A stretch of DNA of 64,000 bases. It comes from Panagrolaimus kolymaensis. Taxonomy: Eukaryota; Nematoda; Chromadorea; Rhabditida; Panagrolaimidae. The stretch's first letter is position 1, and each line of letters begins with the position of its first letter. Location of the stretch: the NCBI GenBank assembly GCA_028622995.1, contig JAJQJQ010000030.1:1984001-2048000 (forward strand). Direction: 5' to 3'. Positions 59,883-64,000 of the stretch are shown here, piece by piece. The notes under the pieces were generated by a model. The model searched no databases. It had not been told where the DNA came from and saw only the letters and a list, made by a program, of their open reading frames with translations. Position numbers and translations under genes: made by a program.

Positions 59883-61446
59883 TTACATTTTATATAGGTG
59901 AATATCAGGTTTCTCGAATGACGGATTCCAAACTTGAAGCATTTGAGTGAGAAATGGTTGAAGATAGTGGCTATCGGATTCAACAGCGTGAAGGATGGAA
60001 ATCTTTGAAGCTGGTGCAGCTTGCTCCTAAAAAAATTTAGTAGATATTAAAAAATAATGTCTAAAAATAAATAACAAAATTAAAATTTCATTACGGTTTA
60101 GAATTATGTGAACTTTAAACATATTTTTAAACTCAATTTTAAAAATGTGCAAGCATCAAATCTTTTTAATCCAAGTAATCTCTCAAACTGTCTTATAATG
60201 CATGTAAAAACTTTGGATGTGTGAATTTTAATAAAACCAAAACACTCGTCGAGGTCGGACAATACTTTCTTTAAACTAATTCGATAATGAGCAAAATGTT
60301 AGCCATTTAAGCTCTTTAAGAATTTCATTATTTTGTTGTTGAAACTTGCATGTCTTTGGGAAAAAAGTTTATATCTTACCTTTAAAAAACAGCAAAAATG
60401 TTCCGGATCACATTTTTCTGTGATTGGATAAATAAGTAAATTATTAATTTTTATATTTCTTTCATAAATAGTAAGAATTTTAAAAGTTTTTAGGCTGATA
60501 CGAGGAGATGGAATAAACCTAAAAGATGAGGCTTTAAAAAAAATTAATGGATTTTAATGCTTTCATGTAATATTAGCCAAAAAAATATTTTACGTTAAAA
60601 TTTCTGCGTTTGAGAGATATTTCATTAGTTCTTCAAGTGAAGCATCATCATTATTTATCTTTGTTACAGTTGAATGATATAAAGAAATACCTTTAATATG
60701 TTCTGTTTTTGTTAAAAAATAATATTCTTGAAGTTTTAAGGTTTGTGAAGAAAGTATTAAATATCGAAGATCACATTTAATAATTTTATGAATAATTTTT
60801 GATAGTGTATTACTTTCATGGTAGGAAACGTAGAGAGTATTAAAAATAAAAATATTATATTTATATTGTCTATTTGAGGGTTGGCAACGCTAACAAATAA
60901 AGCTTCGTCGTGTATTTCAGTTTTGGGCAATTCAGTGATCGAAAATTTGAAGCATAAGGTTTTGTTTGATAGTGTATATAATTGTTTACAAGCATATTGC
61001 AATTTTCGGGCGACTTCATAGTTTGCTTCTTTAGCTATGTAATTTATCAATGACCAAGAATAAGAAAAATTTTGGAAGATTTTACTATTTTTGTTAAACT
61101 TTGGTTTAATTATTTCTTCTTTCTCTTTTGGCAACATTTCTTCTTTTATCTTCAAAAATTCTTCATCAAAAGTATCTGCCAAAAATATGGAATTATTATA
61201 TTTCTTTTTCACAAGTTTCCTTAATTTTTTAAATGCGGATTCGACCGAAACAAAATCATGTTCCAATTTAATGGAATCAAGAACCCATTTTGCATTATTA
61301 AAATTTTTTGGAGCTTGTTTAATCTTTTTTCTATATCTTTTTCGCATTTTTATATCGTCGACGTATAATCTGCAATACCGGCTATAAACATCCAAATGAT
61401 ACTGAAAAGATAAAAAATTATTTTTTATGTAGTTTAATTTTTTCAT
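59883..61446 (-). pseudogene. F-box-like family gene with a frameshift
   Basis: Exons (minus): about 61446-60594, 60518-60380, 60026-59883, with the family's phase-2 and phase-0 introns. Exon 1 begins MKKLNYIKN (or after an acceptor at 61402, since ATCTTTTCAG precedes YHLDVYSRYC) and includes a Lys-rich N-terminal region, then LINYIAKEANYEVARKLQ and YACKQLYTLSNKT (F-box-like). The frame is lost in a T-rich stretch near 60842-60856; one base out of phase, the family sequence resumes (KCDLRYLILSSQTLKLQEYY, then LEELMKYLSNAEI) to the donor at 60593. Exon 2 follows (FIPSPRISLKTFKILTIY). Exon 3, ending LTQMLQVWNPSFEKPDIHLY, resembles exon 3 at 56142. One homopolymer indel could be an assembly error, in which case the gene is intact. 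Confidence 0.6.
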
Positions 61447-61895
61447 CTTCTCTCACACTTAAAGCTTAAAGACAAAATTACTTTTAGCATATATTTGCTT
61501 AAATAAAAATGGAACCCCGGCTGTATTTAGCTATAAATAAAAAATTGTTTTATGCAAACGATAATGGGATATTCTTGAGAGATAACAAAAATTATAGACG
61601 ATGAAAATCTTTTGATTAACGCCTTTTAGTTGTAGCACTTATAAGATAAAGCTTGTTCCCTTAAATATGTGAAGTCAACTTGTTTCGCCAAATCTCGAGA
61701 CACCTCAATAACACATTAATAAAGTTTAAATATTGTATCTCTCATAAGAATTATTCTTAAAAAAAGGGGAAAAAATATTAAAATTCACCAACGTTACTTG
61801 ATTTTTTCTTGCAGGGGTTGAGAAGAAAATTCGCTGCTTTTGATTTTTAATTCTTTATCACTCAAGGATGCTTTATAACCCTTCGCATAATCCAA
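61447..61895. other. Intergenic, no gene seen
   Basis: Spacer of about 450 bp between two minus-strand models; because both ends are phase 0, the two could also be one larger gene. Confidence 0.45.
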
Positions 61896-62771
61896 CTATT
61901 TATCCTTATCTAGAGTCAAACATCGCTGAATTTTTTCAAACTCCTTTTAAAGATAGCATTTGGAATGATTATAAATTCCAACATTTTAACTTGCAAGGAT
62001 ATGTAAATAACTTACACCGAAATCATACATTTTAGAATAATAAAATAAAAAATTCCACCATGTCTTAACTTTAACAGAATTATTCTCATTATCATTTTCA
62101 ATAGTATGTCTAGCATCAGATTCAATGTTTTTAACAATATATTCAATGTTTTGGGTTTCTTCTAAAGCCTTTATCCATTTTATATAATTAATTGTGTACT
62201 TAATTTTCAATAAATCTGAATAAACATTGATAGATTCTTGGATTTCTTTAATACGCTTGAATGATGAAAATTTTGCTGAAATATTATTGTTTTTTTAAAA
62301 ATTTTATGAAAAATTTACATATACGGCAAAATAAATAATAACTTGGAATAAAGGAGAAAAGAAAAATAAATTTTTTTAATGGCAGCGAGCTTCTTTAAGC
62401 TTTAAAGTATGTATTTTAATTTTTCTGTTAGTAAAAGAAAAGATATCATTCTTTTCTTTGTTATTTTTTTTTTAAAACTTTCACCTTTTTTAATATTCTA
62501 TTTAACTTACTGATATTTATTTTATACCATAAAAGTATATCATCGTACATCACATCACCATTCCAAAAATACGCAAAATTTACTTTCATTTTTGTCTCAT
62601 ATATGAAACTGTTCTCAATCAAAGTTTGGAGATAGAAAGAATCGCAACCGAAATCGGAACATAGATATTCCTTCAAAATATTATATTAATATTAATGAGA
62701 TAATACAAGTAACTTATTTTTACCTCATCAACATCTTCATGGCAGAAAATGCATTTGAAATGGGGTGGCAT
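61896..62771 (-). CDS. Small Cys-containing protein, zinc-finger-like N terminus
   Basis: Exons (minus): 62771-62724, 62670-62511, 62275-62016, 61943-61896; 171 aa. The start MPPHFKCIFCHEDVDE with the following LCSDFGCDSFYL gives CxxC...CxxxxC spacing that could bind one zinc ion. The central exon (SFKRIKEIQESINVYSDLLK...) is helical, Lys/Glu-rich, and resembles the N-terminal region of the neighbouring gene (YHLDVYSRYCRLYVDDIK), suggesting the two are related or that this is its missing N-terminal part. The last exon (EFEKIQRCLTLDKDK) is short and less certain; the frame before it ends at a good GTAAGT donor (phase 0). Function unknown. Confidence 0.5.
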
Positions 62772-63245
62772 TCTTACAAAATTTGCTCTCCAAATTTTAT
62801 CACGATATGCGATATTCCAGTTATCAAGATTGCTTTAAAAGAATAAATATATTTTATGCTTTGAAAAATATTTGGAAAATTTTTTATAAAATTTTTCTAT
62901 TGAAATATAATTGTTTTTTTGTAAAAACCGAAAAAGTTCAGTTTTACGAAAACGCATAAAAAGTGTTCAAATGATGAGAAATTAGCTTTATCGAAATAAG
63001 AGTAAAGCAAGAATTCAGACATAAAAGTTACTGAATATCTTTCTTCTTGTTTTATTGCAAAATAAAAATATTACAATTAATAGATTGATTGTCAAGCTTT
63101 TTTTAATAAACGCACGAACTTAATTAAATTCTTACATCGTCTTTTTATATTAGCGTTTGATATATGTCCATTCCTTACCTTTTTTCACTAACTTCCACTC
63201 TAAATTGCATGTTTTAATTATTTAATGTTTAATTGATGTTACCAC
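62772..63245. other. Intergenic, no gene seen
   Basis: AT-rich; the plus frame at 62765-62959 overlaps the start of the minus-strand gene and is Phe/Lys-rich, so it is not accepted. Confidence 0.5.
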
Positions 63246-63529
63246 TCACTGTATCCATTGAATCCAAGTGCCAGGAAGGGTTGTGAAATTTTGTGTAAAT
63301 GCATCAAAATGGCTGCGTTTAGTTTCAAAATCATAATCATCATTTTCTAAAATTTTGTTAAGATCTTTTTTTGCTTTATCATATGTTGGTGAAATAGGAG
63401 GATCTCAATGTCCTACTAAAAAAGTACAACATTTTAATATTACAACCATAAAGTAAATAATTTAAAAAAAAACAAACGTATAGTAAGGTCAGCAAGCCAC
63501 GAATTAAAAAGTTCTTCTTCTGCATCCAT
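63246..63529 (-). CDS. Small two-exon gene, unknown
   Basis: Exons (minus): 63529-63478 and 63403-63246; 69 aa. Exon 1 reads MDAEEELFNSWLADLTI; exon 2 reads PPISPTYDKAKKDLNKIL and ends LPGTWIQWIQ. The conventional acceptor (TTTTTTAG at about 63416) would put TGA in frame two codons later; using the weaker CATTGAG acceptor avoids it. Acidic, no signal peptide. Either a small intact gene with an unusual acceptor or a young pseudogene. No family recognised. Confidence 0.4.
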
Positions 63530-64000
63530 GCCTTTTTTGTAGCTTCAAAATTCTTTCAACAAAAAATTTATAAACCTTAAAAGTTTTTTTATAACAAAAA
63601 AAATAATTTAAAAAGGGAATGAAGCTTTTTAGAGAGAAATTTGGCGCTAAATTTTTTTAATCGATTGAAAAATAAAAACGAATACCCACTCCTTTTAGAG
63701 TTGGTTCACCATTGTGGCACATAGCCAGCAAATAACAGTGGAATAAGGAAAAAAAGCGTTCATCCGTTTTTTTTGTTGAGAAAGCCTCCCTTTTTTGAAC
63801 AATAAAAGGTTTTAGAGCGCCAAAAAAAGAGTAGAAGTTGTGACTTTTATAGGAAAATTTGGACAAACTTGTTTAAAGAGATTTTTTTCCAACAATAAGG
63901 AAGAAAAACCCAGTGGATTTTTTAGTTTAGCATGTCCGCATTTTGTTCTCTAAATTTTCAAACTTTTGAACATCTTAAATTTTATTATTGTTTAGATTTT
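63530..64000. other. AT-rich edge of window, no gene seen
   Basis: The minus frame at 63866-63657 lacks splice context and looks incidental; a gene continuing past the window cannot be excluded. Confidence 0.45.

Noticed and set aside
1..64000. CRISPR arrays, bacterial operons, rRNA, spliced-leader RNA genes
   Set aside because: None seen; the sequence is clearly eukaryotic with spliceosomal introns, and no spliced-leader-like sequence was recognised.

Overview
The window looks like nuclear DNA from a very AT-rich nematode, most likely clade IV/tylenchid (Meloidogyne-like). This is inferred from short GT-AG introns ending in TTTCAG/TTTTAG, strongly A/T-ending codons, srg-superfamily-like chemoreceptors, a tandem ShKT protein, expanded F-box-like genes, and conserved eukaryotic genes (PLC-gamma, BUD31, PRCC, LRRC57-like, TSSK-like). 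The species cannot be fixed from sequence alone. All gene models were spliced by eye; exon coordinates are given in each entry and every intron phase was checked for consistency.

Layout. 1-12.8 kb: mostly low-complexity AT-rich DNA with a TA-flanked inverted-repeat element at the left edge and one three-exon secreted-protein gene (minus, 3845-7622). 12.8-19.4 kb: complete nine-exon PLC-gamma gene (plus). 20.1-22.6 kb: an internally repeated unknown protein and a secreted glycoprotein (plus). 22.8-26.2 kb: a twelve-exon receptor tyrosine kinase with a VWA-like ectodomain (minus), including 27-nt and 30-nt microexons. 27.2-38.0 kb: a decaying segmental-duplication array on the minus strand, built from a repeating unit of F-box-like gene, DUF6314-like gene and 7TM receptor; four receptors are intact, one DUF6314-like gene is intact, and the rest are relics. 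38.7-45.3 kb: two more PLC-gamma paralogs (plus), one an internally deleted mini-gene joining the N terminus to the C2 tail, the other complete with all eight intron positions of the first copy. 45.4-58.0 kb: a denser, more conserved block (ShKT protein, F-box/WD40, LRRC57-like, BUD31, coiled-coil F-box-like family member, TSSK-like kinase, another F-box-like member, PRCC). 58-64 kb: a GC-rich hAT-type MITE with a perfect 8-bp target duplication, a frameshifted F-box-like member, a small Cys-rich gene and a tiny two-exon gene.

Themes. (1) A membrane-signalling neighbourhood: a receptor tyrosine kinase lies between two intact PLC-gamma genes, whose SH2 domains would be expected to bind such receptors, next to four chemoreceptor-like GPCRs. 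(2) Strong local duplication with gene conversion, internal deletion and pseudogenisation. (3) A promoter block with an inverted repeat, kept about 180-200 bp upstream of all four receptor genes.
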